A stretch of 21,250 bases of DNA from Porticoccaceae bacterium (lineage in GTDB: Bacteria > Pseudomonadota > Gammaproteobacteria > Pseudomonadales > Porticoccaceae), in assembly GCA_003448675.1 (NCBI GenBank), contig DLXZ01000080.1, positions 1,289 to 22,538 on the forward strand. Reading direction: 5' to 3'. A model generated the notes under the pieces. The model worked only from the letters and a program-made list of their open reading frames with translations. It did not search any database and was not told where the DNA came from. Of the stretch, positions 1 to 8,400 are shown piece by piece. The number at the start of each line of letters is the position of its first letter. Position 1 is the stretch's first letter. A program made the translations under genes and the position numbers.

Positions 1-256
1 GATCCTTGTGCCAGGGAATAATGATCGCGCCAGTACCCAACTTAATCTTCTCGGTTTTGCCGGCCAGGTAGGACAGCATCTCCACCGGATTCGGGCACAG
101 TGTGTAGTCAGTGAAATGGTGTTCCACTGCCCAGATGGAGTCGAAGCCCAACGGCTCAGCCATCTCACATACCTTGAGTTCTTTTTTATACATGTCGTAA
201 TCGTCCATCCGCTGATTGGGATGGTTTTGAAACAACATCAAAACACCGACATCCAT
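1..256 (-). CDS. LLM-class (luciferase-like) flavin-dependent monooxygenase, N-terminal part, cut by window edge
   Basis: The minus strand opens with ATG at 256-254 behind a strong ribosome site (AAGGAGATCACA then ATG) and stays open to base 1, giving 85 residues of an N-terminus. The protein starts MDVGVLMLFQNHP and has E45-H46-H47 in the context IWAVEHHFTDY. It continues with a segment reading KIKLGTGAIIIPWH, which matches the beta strand of the TIM barrel in bacterial-luciferase-like enzymes. These enzymes use reduced flavin (FMNH2 or F420) and oxygen to oxidise a substrate, which cannot be told from this fragment. It resembles the second LLM gene at 1439-2767 (same EHH motif), so the two are distant paralogues. 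The SDR at 551 is transcribed divergently. The family call is fairly sure; the substrate is unknown. Confidence 0.85.
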   Translation of the reverse strand, partial: MDVGVLMLFQNHPNQRMDDYDMYKKELKVCEMAEPLGFDSIWAVEHHFTDYTLCPNPVEMLSYLAGKTEKIKLGTGAIIIPWHKD

Positions 257-293
257 TGTGATCTCCTTAGTTTGGGTAATTAACTGTTCGGAT

Positions 294-311
294 GCTGTGT
301 CGTTTAACAGC
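294..311. promoter_or_regulatory. Inverted repeat upstream of the LLM gene, possible operator
   Basis: GCTGT (294-298) and ACAGC (307-311) form a 5-bp inverted repeat with an 8-base spacer, 38 bases upstream of the LLM start codon. The placement would suit a repressor or activator site. Arms this short can arise by chance. Confidence 0.25.
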
Positions 312-344
312 CAACAAAACCAGCATCTCTATAAATTCAGGCGA

Positions 345-360
345 GCTATAGTGACATAGC
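345..360. promoter_or_regulatory. Inverted repeat in the divergent LLM/SDR spacer, possible operator
   Basis: GCTAT (345-349) and ATAGC (356-360) form a 5-bp inverted repeat with a 6-base spacer, in the 294-base spacer between the divergent LLM (start 256) and SDR (start 551) genes. I found nothing else convincing in this spacer: no clear -35/-10 pair and no small gene with a ribosome site. Confidence 0.25.
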
Positions 361-550
361 AAGTTGGAGGGAAACAAACCCCACCGCATTGAACACTTTT
401 AATACAGCTTGCGCACCGCAGCCCATTGGTCTTTTCCGGGAAAAAGCTCTATATTTGCCGCCCTCGCCGGTTTGATTAAAAAGACAACGGGTGATCGGGG
501 ATGGATGATTAACCATCATTCACAAGGTGTAACCAACAGGATTACTAATT

Positions 551-1312
551 ATGGGAACTTTAGACGGAAAAGTAGCAATTATCACCGGCGCCGCTCGCGG
601 CCAGGGCGCGGCCGAGGCCCGCTTGTTTGCCGAGCGCGGCGCCAAGGTCATGATCACTGACGTACTCGACGCCGAAGGCGAGAAAGTGGCCGCAGAACTC
701 GGGGCTTCCGCTGCTTACATGAGACTCAACGTCGCTGATGAAAAAAACTGGGACGACGTTGTTGCGGCAACCATAGAAAAGTTTGGCAAGGTTAATGTCC
801 TGGTCAACAACGCGGGCATCATCACTCCGGTTGCTGAGCTGCACGAAACCTCCCTGGAGACCTATAACAAGGTAATAGAAGTCAACCAAACCGGCGTATT
901 TCTGGGCATGAAAGCCGTGACCAAACCCATGCAGGAAGCTGGCGGCGGTTCAATCATCAATATTGCATCCATCGACGGCCTGATCGGTATGTATGGCGCC
1001 GTAGCCTATTGCGCCAGCAAATTCGCGGTTCGCGGCATGACCAAGGTTGGCGCCATCGACCTGGGCAAATATGGCATTCGCGTCAACTCCATCCACCCCG
1101 GCGGTGTACAAACCAAGATTCTCGACGATACCGGCCTGACCCAGGACGAAGCCGCCGAAGCCTTCAAGAATATCCCGGTGGGCCGTATCGGCCAGCCCCG
1201 CGAGATGGCCACACTGGCGGCCTACCTGGCTTCCGATGATTCTTCCTACTCTACCGGCTCCGAGTTTATCGCCGATGGGGGTCTGACCGCCGGGTTTGCG
1301 TTGGAAGGCTAA
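551..1312 (+). CDS. NAD(H)-type short-chain dehydrogenase/reductase
   Basis: This 253-residue protein is a complete classical SDR that interconverts a secondary alcohol and a ketone. Visible motifs are the cofactor loop TGAARGQG (residues 12-19), D37 at the end of the second beta strand (which favours NAD over NADP), NNAG (86-89), N112, S140, and Y153-x3-K157, giving a full N-S-Y-K tetrad. The C-terminus carries the usual TGSEFIADGG. The sequence pattern recalls bacterial 3-alpha/20-beta-hydroxysteroid dehydrogenases and FabG-like enzymes, but the substrate is not determined. ATG at 551 is preceded by a weak AGGA about 10 bases upstream. A hairpin and a bidirectional terminator follow it. Lying beside two LLM monooxygenases and an alpha/beta-hydrolase-fold gene, it probably serves a catabolic route for a hydrophobic alcohol or ketone (inference). 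Confidence 0.92.
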   Translation: MGTLDGKVAIITGAARGQGAAEARLFAERGAKVMITDVLDAEGEKVAAELGASAAYMRLNVADEKNWDDVVAATIEKFGKVNVLVNNAGIITPVAELHETSLETYNKVIEVNQTGVFLGMKAVTKPMQEAGGGSIINIASIDGLIGMYGAVAYCASKFAVRGMTKVGAIDLGKYGIRVNSIHPGGVQTKILDDTGLTQDEAAEAFKNIPVGRIGQPREMATLAAYLASDDSSYSTGSEFIADGGLTAGFALEG

Positions 1313-1338
1313 ACCTGGATCCAGGCTTACTACCTCCA

Positions 1339-1375
1339 CCTGCTGTTTAGCTCTCTCGTACCGTTAAACAGCAGG
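1339..1375. repeat. Perfect 11-bp inverted repeat after the SDR gene
   Basis: CCTGCTGTTTA (1339-1349) pairs perfectly with TAAACAGCAGG (1365-1375) across a 15-base loop. It lies 26 bases after the SDR stop and just before the terminator at 1382-1415. It has no T-run of its own, so it may protect the mRNA 3' end or assist termination. Confidence 0.6.
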
Positions 1376-1381
1376 CTATAC

Positions 1382-1415
1382 AAAAAAAAGGGCACCTTCC
1401 GGCGCCCTTTTTTTT
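1382..1415. terminator. Bidirectional Rho-independent terminator between SDR and LLM genes
   Basis: A run of eight A (1382-1389), then GGGCACC, loop TTCC, GGCGCCC, then a run of eight T (1408-1415). The stem is 7 bp with one A-C mismatch, and the A/T runs on both sides let it end transcripts from both the plus-strand SDR and the convergent minus-strand LLM gene. Confidence 0.9.
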
Positions 1416-1438
1416 GTTTTGAACCTATACACCCGAAA

Positions 1439-2767
1439 TCAGGGCAGATTCAATTTTTCCAGCGCTTCACGATTGACCACGGGATCACGCTTGGTACCGG
1501 ACGCCAGCTTGCGTTGGCCAGGCACCTGATCAAACGGACCGGTCAGTTCCTGCTTGGCCGCAAACTCACGCACCACCGGTAACACTTGCTCACCCAGCAG
1601 TTTAACGCTGTTCATACGGTCCGCGTCGCTGACATTACCCTGTACCGCAAATACAGTGAAAACACCCGGACGGATAACTTCAAGGATGTCACAGATTTTC
1701 TTGGCACAGGTTTCAGGACTACCGACGACCACTTGCAGATTTTCCTGCACTTTGTCGTAGCCTTTTTTCAGCTTGTCGCGCAAGGCGTCAAAGGCGGCAG
1801 CGTCCCACTGGTCTTCCTGGCTAGCCATTAACTTGGCCTTGCTCACACCCAACCAGCTACCACCGGGCTGGGTCGCAAGCATGCGGATCGCGGCTTTTGA
1901 GTTATAGCCGGGAGGCAGTGTGTGCTCGGGACGGGAGAAGGCGTTCTGACCACCGCCAAAAATAAAGCCACGACCAAGGTCCTGGGCTTTCTCATCGGTA
2001 TCGGCACAGAAAACCGGCAACAGATAACCGAAGTTTTCCGGCCCACACTGAAAGCCCAGCTCGGCGGCTTTATCAGCATACATATCCCACAGATCACAGG
2101 TAGGACCGAGGGCCGTACCCAGACCGAGGTAGGGGTATTGTTTCTCCGCGCACCACAGAACAGTTTCTGGGCTCAATACACCCGGAATCCACTGCTGGGG
2201 AGTGGGTTTCTGATACGGCAAGACCCAGGGATTTACGTGGCGATAATGAAAGTGCTTGCCTTCATAACGCCAAGGTCCCTCGCGGGTCCAGGCCTGCATA
2301 ATAAATTCGTGTGCTTCGTTGAACAGCTCACGATTGATAGCTGGGTTGGCATTATTGAAGAATTGCTCGCTACCCGCACCGCGAACCCATCCGGAAACCA
2401 GACGACCTCGGGAAATGGTATCGATAGTCGCCAGTTCTTCCGCAACTCGCAGTGGATGCTTAACGACTGGCAAGGGGTTGCCAATCAGAACAATCTTAAC
2501 TTTTGAGGTAATTCGGGCAAGGATCGCCGCTTCAATGTTCAGTACATTACCTGAACAGAAGGGGTTGCCGTGATGCTCATTCAGGGCGACCGCGTCAAAA
2601 CCCACTTCCTCACAATAGCAGGCTTCATCGAGGTAGTAATTGTAGTCGTCAGCTGATTTGTCGCGATCGATATATTTATTGGAAACACCAAAGAAAGCGC
2701 GGTTTTCGAGTACCGGCTCTTCCGGGATATAACGAACGGGCCGTTCGGTAAAATGTGCAATTTGCAT
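1439..2767 (-). CDS. LLM-class (luciferase-like) flavin-dependent monooxygenase
   Basis: This 442-residue protein belongs to the bacterial-luciferase-like TIM-barrel family, which uses reduced flavin and oxygen to oxidise an organic substrate. Visible marks are E64-H65-H66 in ALNEHHGNPF, the strand KVKIVLIGNPLPV, and TISRGRLVSGWVRGAG, the stretch that typically shapes the flavin phosphate site. The C-terminal tail (about the last 40 residues) is longer than the barrel needs. The ATG at 2767-2765 has a good ribosome site (GGAGG, 10 bases upstream). The stop of the alpha/beta-hydrolase-fold gene lies 21 bases upstream, so the two form one transcription unit, ending at the terminator at 1382-1415. 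A separate flavin reductase would be needed and none is visible here. The substrate is unknown. Confidence 0.9.
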   Translation of the reverse strand: MQIAHFTERPVRYIPEEPVLENRAFFGVSNKYIDRDKSADDYNYYLDEACYCEEVGFDAVALNEHHGNPFCSGNVLNIEAAILARITSKVKIVLIGNPLPVVKHPLRVAEELATIDTISRGRLVSGWVRGAGSEQFFNNANPAINRELFNEAHEFIMQAWTREGPWRYEGKHFHYRHVNPWVLPYQKPTPQQWIPGVLSPETVLWCAEKQYPYLGLGTALGPTCDLWDMYADKAAELGFQCGPENFGYLLPVFCADTDEKAQDLGRGFIFGGGQNAFSRPEHTLPPGYNSKAAIRMLATQPGGSWLGVSKAKLMASQEDQWDAAAFDALRDKLKKGYDKVQENLQVVVGSPETCAKKICDILEVIRPGVFTVFAVQGNVSDADRMNSVKLLGEQVLPVVREFAAKQELTGPFDQVPGQRKLASGTKRDPVVNREALEKLNLP

Positions 2768-2788
2768 GATCGGTTGACCTCCGGTTAA

Positions 2789-3574
2789 TTAGGACAGGAA
2801 CTTCTGTACGGCACTGATAAATTCGTCGCTGTTTTCGATTTCTGGACGGTGACCCGCATTGGAAATACTAACGGTCTCGGCCTGAGGAATCGCAGCTTTG
2901 TACTTCTCTATACAGTTGGGCGGGATAACGGCATCTTCAGCTCCACGCACCAACAGCGTGGGCAGCTTAACCAGCTCCGCGCTTTTTAGCAGGTTGGGCA
3001 GACTCGGGTTGAACATGTAGGGCTCCCAGCCCAATCGCGCGGCTTCGGCACGGGCATCTTCAAACAGCTCGAACTGCTCTGGCGACATCTCACCACCGTA
3101 GATCTGACCGTATTCCTCTGCTTCGTGGTTATGCACGCTCAAGCGCATATAGGAATTTACAGTACAGGCGAACATCTCGGCAATTTCACCCTCATCAGGC
3201 TTGATACCCATGGGGCCAACCAGCGTCAGGCTGCCCAGCAGCTCCGGCGCGGCCGCCGCCATCTCCGCCGCGATGTAACCGCCAGCACCAAAACCCATGA
3301 CATCGGGCTTTTCGAGGCCCATTTCACGAATCACGTTCAGGTAGTAGTTAGCGACGTCGCGGTGGCGCCACATCCAGTCCTGACGAGGCGACTTACCGTA
3401 GCCGGGCTGCAGGGGAATAATCAGTTCGCGGTTAGCCGCCAACGCTTCATTCCATTTCATCCAACCGGTGTAACCCATCTCATCATGACAAACAAAAAGC
3501 GGCTTGCCCGACCCGCCACGAACAACGACGAGTTGGGCTCCCGCAACATTCAAGGTCTCTTCTGTAGTAGCCAA
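2789..3574 (-). CDS. Alpha/beta-hydrolase-fold protein lacking the nucleophile Ser
   Basis: This 261-residue protein has the alpha/beta-hydrolase layout: an oxyanion-side segment (LFVCHDEMG, about 26-34), the nucleophile elbow at 94-99, the acid D214 (RGAEDAVIPP) and the base H242 (NAGHRPE). The elbow reads G-F-G-A-G-G, so residue 96, normally Ser, Asp or Cys, is Gly; the codon on the minus strand is GGT. Classical ester hydrolysis should therefore be impossible. The protein may be a lyase, a cofactor-free oxygenase-like enzyme, or non-catalytic. Translation starts at TTG (3574-3572), supported by the ribosome site GAAGGGG about 8 bases before it. It is co-transcribed with the LLM monooxygenase, so it probably handles that enzyme's substrate or product (inference). 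Confidence 0.85.
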   Translation of the reverse strand: MATTEETLNVAGAQLVVVRGGSGKPLFVCHDEMGYTGWMKWNEALAANRELIIPLQPGYGKSPRQDWMWRHRDVANYYLNVIREMGLEKPDVMGFGAGGYIAAEMAAAAPELLGSLTLVGPMGIKPDEGEIAEMFACTVNSYMRLSVHNHEAEEYGQIYGGEMSPEQFELFEDARAEAARLGWEPYMFNPSLPNLLKSAELVKLPTLLVRGAEDAVIPPNCIEKYKAAIPQAETVSISNAGHRPEIENSDEFISAVQKFLS

Positions 3575-3615
3575 TGGTTTCCCCTTCTTTTTTGCTTGAA
3601 AAATTAACTAAATAA

Positions 3616-3633
3616 ATACTTGGTTATAAGTAT
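3616..3633. promoter_or_regulatory. Operator-like 18-bp inverted repeat upstream of the hydrolase/LLM unit
   Basis: ATACTT (3616-3621) and AAGTAT (3628-3633) form a perfect 6-bp inverted repeat with a 6-base spacer, ending 41 bases upstream of the TTG start of the hydrolase-fold gene. On the minus strand it overlaps TATAAC, a possible -10 box, so a bound protein would compete with RNA polymerase. This fits a TetR- or GntR-type site, but no regulator gene lies in the window. Confidence 0.4.
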
Positions 3634-3787
3634 CCAGTAAAAATATCGGTCGTTTGTACCAGCCTGCATCGGATGACATCTATCCGTGTACCCGTGAGTC
3701 GGTTTAGGTATACCAAAACGGTAAACGCTTGAACCCCTGACCCGCCAATGCTTTAGTCTAGTACAGAAAAGCGGCATCTTCCCAAGG

Positions 3788-3801
3788 GGTTGAGCTCAAC
3801 C
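3788..3801. promoter_or_regulatory. Perfect 14-bp palindrome GGTTGAGCTCAACC
   Basis: GGTTGAG and CTCAACC meet with no spacer. It sits mid-way in the non-coding region between the divergent hydrolase and RND units. A related half, GCTCAACTC, occurs near 3971-3979. It could be a dimeric regulator site; its function is unknown. Confidence 0.4.
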
Positions 3802-3922
3802 AATTCAAACATACACCTTCGCGGAGAGGCAACAGGTATATTTGTCGGGACTATGAGTTAAATCAATCGCTCGGCCCCCACCTGATTGCTGCGGGCAGCA
3901 CATGTTATTACCAGCAAGCAAA

Positions 3923-3945
3923 CCTGTTCAAAGCAGGCAATTTTT
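3923..3945 (+). terminator. Weak terminator-like hairpin in non-coding region
   Basis: CCTGTT (3923-3928), loop CAA, AGCAGG (3932-3937) forms a 6-bp stem with one G-T pair, followed by CAA and five T. It comes 22 bases after the hairpin at 3887-3900. It could end a short plus-strand transcript, but none is otherwise supported. Confidence 0.25.
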
Positions 3946-4045
3946 GAGACAATGCGCGGGTTTTTTTATGGCTCAACTCAAGTGATCGCGGGTTAATTCC
4001 ATTATCTCCGGTTATCTAGATATTACCCATATAGATATAGCGTAT

Positions 4046-4065
4046 TTGCACCTCGTTATGTGCAA
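4046..4065. promoter_or_regulatory. Inverted repeat upstream of the RND operon, possible operator
   Basis: TTGCAC (4046-4051) and GTGCAA (4060-4065) form a perfect 6-bp inverted repeat with an 8-base spacer, 264 bases upstream of the adaptor start. The size suits a TetR-type site, and RND pumps are often controlled that way. No regulator gene is adjacent. Confidence 0.35.
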
Positions 4066-4329
4066 GAATCAGACGCTGTGTCGGTGTCGAGTTAGCACGG
4101 ACAGCTAAAACAATCTTCCCGCACCAGCTCTTGCAGAATCCAGCCATGCCTGCGTAAGTAAGTGATTTTTGCGTTGGTATTCGCTACGCGGCGGTGGGCG
4201 GCGGCTCAAGAAGCATAAATGACTCCAATACCCGGAACAGAATATACGCCACGCAGTTAAAAAGGGAATCGAATTGCAGCGGAACACTCAGTAACTCATA
4301 TTTTCATTACACACGGGCACTAACAAACC

Positions 4330-5442
4330 ATGTCAAAGCGCGATTCGAAGAATACTATCTGGTTGCTGGCCGCATCCATGCTCCTGGCGGCTTGTGGAGA
4401 TAAGGCAACGGAGCAAATATCCGCGGAAACAGCAGCTGATAAAAAACCGGTCAGATCCATGATTGTGTCCGCCACCCAGCCGACAGTATCCGAGCTGGAG
4501 ATCACTGAACACTCCGTCGGCGCCCTGGAAAGCATTTTCATCCCGGAAGTCTCGGCGGAGGTGGAAGGACGCGTGATTGCCGGCCACATAAAAGCCGGGC
4601 AACGGGTGGAACAGGGACAACTGCTGGTAGAACTGGATACCGAGGATTACAGCATCGCTGAACGTGGCGCGAAGGCTGAAGTCGCCCAGCTGACTGCGCT
4701 ATTCACTAACCAAAAGCGCACCGTGGAACGCTACGGCAAGCTGGTCGAAGCCAAGTTGATTTCCACCGACCGGTACGATGACGCCAAAGCCCAGCTGGAA
4801 GCACTGGAAGAACAGTTGAAAGCCGCTCAGGAGCGGCTCAAGCAAAGGCAACGGGGCCTGACCAAGACCCGTGTAATTTCCCCCTATTCCGGCGTGGTAG
4901 ACGCCGAACTCGCCAGCATTGGCGACTTCGTAAAGGTAGGAGACCCACTGCTGCGGATCACTAAAATTGATGTCTTACGCGCCCGTTTACCGCTTCCAGA
5001 AACGCTGGCCCCGAAAATCGTTAAGGGCCTCACGGTAAGGCTGGTATCTCCACTTGATCCGGACACCATCGTCGAAACTGAAATCATGGAGATCCGGCCC
5101 ATCGTTGGCACCAGCAATCGCGCCATCGATGTTCTCAGCCTGGTGGAGAACCCGGGCAAATGGCAACCAGGAGCCAGCGTAACGGGAACCATCGTTCTTG
5201 AAACCCGCGCCAAGGCTATCACCGTGCCCCTGGCCTCCGTGGTGCTTCGCCCAGCCGGGAAAGTGGTATATGTCATAGAAGATGGCACCGCCCGGCAACG
5301 AATTGTTAAAACCGGCGTGTACAAAAGTGGCATGGTCGAAATCATTGAAGGGCTAACAGGCTCCGAAACCATTGTCACCAACGGCTCGGGCTTTTTGACC
5401 GAAGGTACACCTGTAACCGTTAAAGACAGTGTTGGTGCGTAG
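4330..5442 (+). CDS. RND efflux periplasmic adaptor lipoprotein (HlyD/MFP family)
   Basis: This 370-residue protein is the membrane-fusion subunit that links an RND pump to an outer-membrane channel. It begins with a lipoprotein signal ending LLAAC, so Cys22 is the predicted lipidated residue, with Gly next to it. A lipoyl half-motif follows (VEGRVIAGHIKAGQRVEQG, about residues 78-96), then a charged alpha-hairpin of about 70 residues (QLTALF...KQRQRG). The second lipoyl half (ISPYSGVVDAELASIGDFV) and C-terminal beta-barrel segments (ITVPLASVVLR; TGSETIVTNGSGFL) come next. The length suits the AcrA/MexA family. Its stop lies 2 bases before the pump start, so the two are one operon. The ribosome site at ATG 4330 is weak. 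No outer-membrane TolC-type gene follows, so that partner must be encoded elsewhere. Confidence 0.93.
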   Translation: MSKRDSKNTIWLLAASMLLAACGDKATEQISAETAADKKPVRSMIVSATQPTVSELEITEHSVGALESIFIPEVSAEVEGRVIAGHIKAGQRVEQGQLLVELDTEDYSIAERGAKAEVAQLTALFTNQKRTVERYGKLVEAKLISTDRYDDAKAQLEALEEQLKAAQERLKQRQRGLTKTRVISPYSGVVDAELASIGDFVKVGDPLLRITKIDVLRARLPLPETLAPKIVKGLTVRLVSPLDPDTIVETEIMEIRPIVGTSNRAIDVLSLVENPGKWQPGASVTGTIVLETRAKAITVPLASVVLRPAGKVVYVIEDGTARQRIVKTGVYKSGMVEIIEGLTGSETIVTNGSGFLTEGTPVTVKDSVGA

Positions 5443-5444
5443 CG

Positions 5445-8400
5445 ATGAATCTGCCTACGCTATCCATCAACCGCTACGTCATGACAACCATGTTGTCGGC
5501 GGTATTGATCCTATTTGGCTACATCGGCTACACCCGAGTCGGCGTCGACCGCTACCCTGCCGCTGAGTTTCCCCTCGTAGCGGTCAAGACCAATCTCATT
5601 GGCGCCAACCCGGATGTCATCGACGCCTCCATTACCAATGTTATCGAAACCGCAGTCAACGCCGTACCGGGAATCGAGCATATTTCTTCCACCTCCTCCC
5701 CCGGAAACTCCACCGTCGTTATCAATTTTGACCTCGACAAGGATATCGATACCGCTTTCGACGAAGTTCAGTCCAAGGTTAACCAGATTCTGAACCAGTT
5801 GCCCGCTGATGCCGACCCACCGATTGTCGCTAAGCTGGAGTTTGGCGCTTCGCCCATCATGTGGCTGGCCCTGGGCGGCGACCGCACCATGCAACAACTG
5901 AACACCTACGCCATTAACATCATCAAGAAACAGCTTGAAACCATCAATGGCGTCGGAGAAATCGTTATCGGAGGTCAGCGTGAGCGCACGATCCGGGTGA
6001 ATTTGGATCTCGACCGCATGGCGGCGTTTAACGTCACCACCAACGAGATTCTGGCCGCCATTCGCAATGAACACTTCATGATGCCAGGCGGCTTTCTGGT
6101 CAGTGGTGATACCGAGCACATGGTCAAGCTGGACATGGAATATCACAACCCCCGGGAATTGGAAAACCTGGTGGTCGCCTACCGGGATAATGCACCACTG
6201 AAACTCGGCATGATGGCTGAGATCGAAGACGGTCAGTCCGACGCCCGGAGTATGGCCAGTTTTAGCGGCAACGAAACCGTGGGCATCGGAATCGCCAAAA
6301 TCGCCAATGCCAACACCGTTGAGATTATTGATGAAGCGGTAAGAAGAATCGAGGAAGAAATCAGACCTCAACTGCCGCCTGGTATGAGGCTCGATATCGC
6401 ATCTGACGACTCATTGTTTGTCAGGGAGATGGTTCATTCCCTTGAAGAGCACTTGGTTCTGGGCACCTTACTCACCGCTCTGGTGGTCTGGATTTTTCTA
6501 AAAAGCGTCCGCTCTACAGTCATCATCGCGCTGGCCATTCCCATCTCCCTGTTCGGGGCCGTCGCCGCGATATACTTTTTTGGCTACACCCTCAACCAAA
6601 TGACCCTGCTGGCGCTATTGCTGCTCATCGGCATCGTCGTGGATGACGCCATTGTGGTGCTGGAAAATATTTTCCGGCACCGCGAAAGCATTGACCCCAA
6701 TCCCAAAACTGCCGCCATACATGGCACTTCGGAAGTGGTCTTTCCGGTCCTGGCGGCCACTTTATCGCTGGTGTGTATCTTCGTGCCCGTTATCTTTATG
6801 GGCGGTATTGTCGGGCGATTCTTTTCATCGTTCGCTGTCGTGGTCACCGTTGGCGTACTGATTTCCTGGTTCGTCTCAATGACGCTGACGCCAATGCTGT
6901 GTTCCCGTTTCCTGGATGTGGAGCACCACACCGCTGGCTTGTACAACTGGATGGAACGCATGTTCCGGGCCATGGAAAGGTATTACAGTAGCGTGCTCGG
7001 GGTCGCACTTAAATTCCGCTGGACGGTCGTTATTGTCACGTGGGCAGTCGTGGTAGGCTCGCTATTTTTCCTCAAAGGCATCGGCAAGGAGTTTTCACCA
7101 GCACGGGATGAAGCCAGTTTTATGGTCATCGCACGGACACCTCTAGGTTCCGGTCTCGACTACACCGCCGACCGTTTACGTGCGATTGAAGAGATACTCG
7201 ACCAACATGACGATGTCATCATGGGTTACTTCTTTGGGGTAGGCACCAGTGGCCGCCAGGTAACAACTGCTACTGGTCTGGTGCGCATGACACCTGCCAA
7301 TGAGCGGAGCCAAACCCAGCAGGAATTAATTAAAATCCTGGCCAAAAAATTTGCGCAGGTACCCGGCGTACGCGCTTTCCCGGCACCTATCCCACAATTG
7401 GGCGGGCAACGGGGTGAGCCGCTGCAGTTCTCCATCAATGGCCCCAATCTTAACGAAGTGGCTCGCCTGGCTTACGCCATGGAGAAAAAGCTGACTGCGA
7501 TTGAAGGCATGGGCCACATTGATCTCGACCTCAACCTTGAACTCCCCCAGTATCGTCTGGTGGTTGATAGCACGCGGGCCGCGGACCTAGGCTTTTCCAC
7601 CCGCGATATAGCGCAGGCAGTCAATGTTATGGTCGGCGGCCTGGATGTCGCCAAGTACAACGACGAACCTGGCGATGGGCAGCGCTACGACCTGCGGGTC
7701 AAGGCCGCCGAGGGCCATTTTGAATCGTCGGCGGACTTGAGCCGTATCTACCTGCGCTCACGCACCGGCACCATGATCCGCGTCGACACGGTGGCCAAAC
7801 TGGAAGAAAACCTGGGACCGGCATCCATCTCCCGCTACGACCTGCGTTATTCAGCGCCTTTTTATGGTAAGCCCACCATGCCTCTGGCCGAAGCAATCGA
7901 CACCGTACAAACTTTTGCCGAAGAACTACTGCCAGTGGGGTATACGCTAACCCTCCGCGGACAATCCGAAGAGTTTGGTAAAACCGCCAGCAATATGATG
8001 TTTGCCTTTGCGTTGGCAACCGTGTTGCTGTACATGGTGCTGGCCAGTCAATTCAACTCGTTTTTGCAGCCTTTTATTATCATGACGGCCCAACCGCTGG
8101 CCATGGTTGGTGGGGTCGCCCTGCTCTGGCTCACGGGCCATACTCTAAATACCTGGTCAATGATCGGCCTGGTCTTGCTGGTTGGTCTGGTAGCGAAGAA
8201 TTCCATTCTTTTGGTGGACATCACAAACCAGCGCCGCGCCGAAGGGATGGCCATCGACGCCGCGCTCAGGGATGCCTGCCCGATCCGCTTGCGGCCGGTA
8301 TTGATGACCTCGTTTACTGTTATTTTAGCTATGTTACCCGCCGCTCTCGGCTTCGGTGCTGGCCACGAGACCAACGGCCCGCTGTCCGTGGCGGTAATTG

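Larger units (their letters stand above)
3575..4329. other. 755-base non-coding region with several palindromes
   Basis: No open frame here has a ribosome site or recognisable protein, and the overlapping short frames at 4105-4287 and 4194-4403 look like chance. The stretch is more AT-rich than the flanking genes. It must hold the promoters of the hydrolase/LLM unit (minus) and the RND operon (plus). Visible elements are inverted repeats at 3616-3633, 3788-3801 and 4046-4065, a 10-bp palindrome TATCTAGATA at 4013-4022, a tetraloop hairpin TGCTG-CGGG-CAGCA at 3887-3900, and a weak hairpin with T-run at 3923-3945. Confidence 0.7.

Noticed and set aside
950-1339. Long antisense open frame over the SDR gene
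   Set aside because: It is a shadow of the SDR codon pattern; the plus-strand protein has a full set of SDR motifs.
4105-4403. Short open frames on both strands before the RND adaptor (4105-4287 minus, 4194-4403 plus)
   Set aside because: No ribosome sites or recognisable sequence; the plus one overlaps the adaptor gene out of frame.
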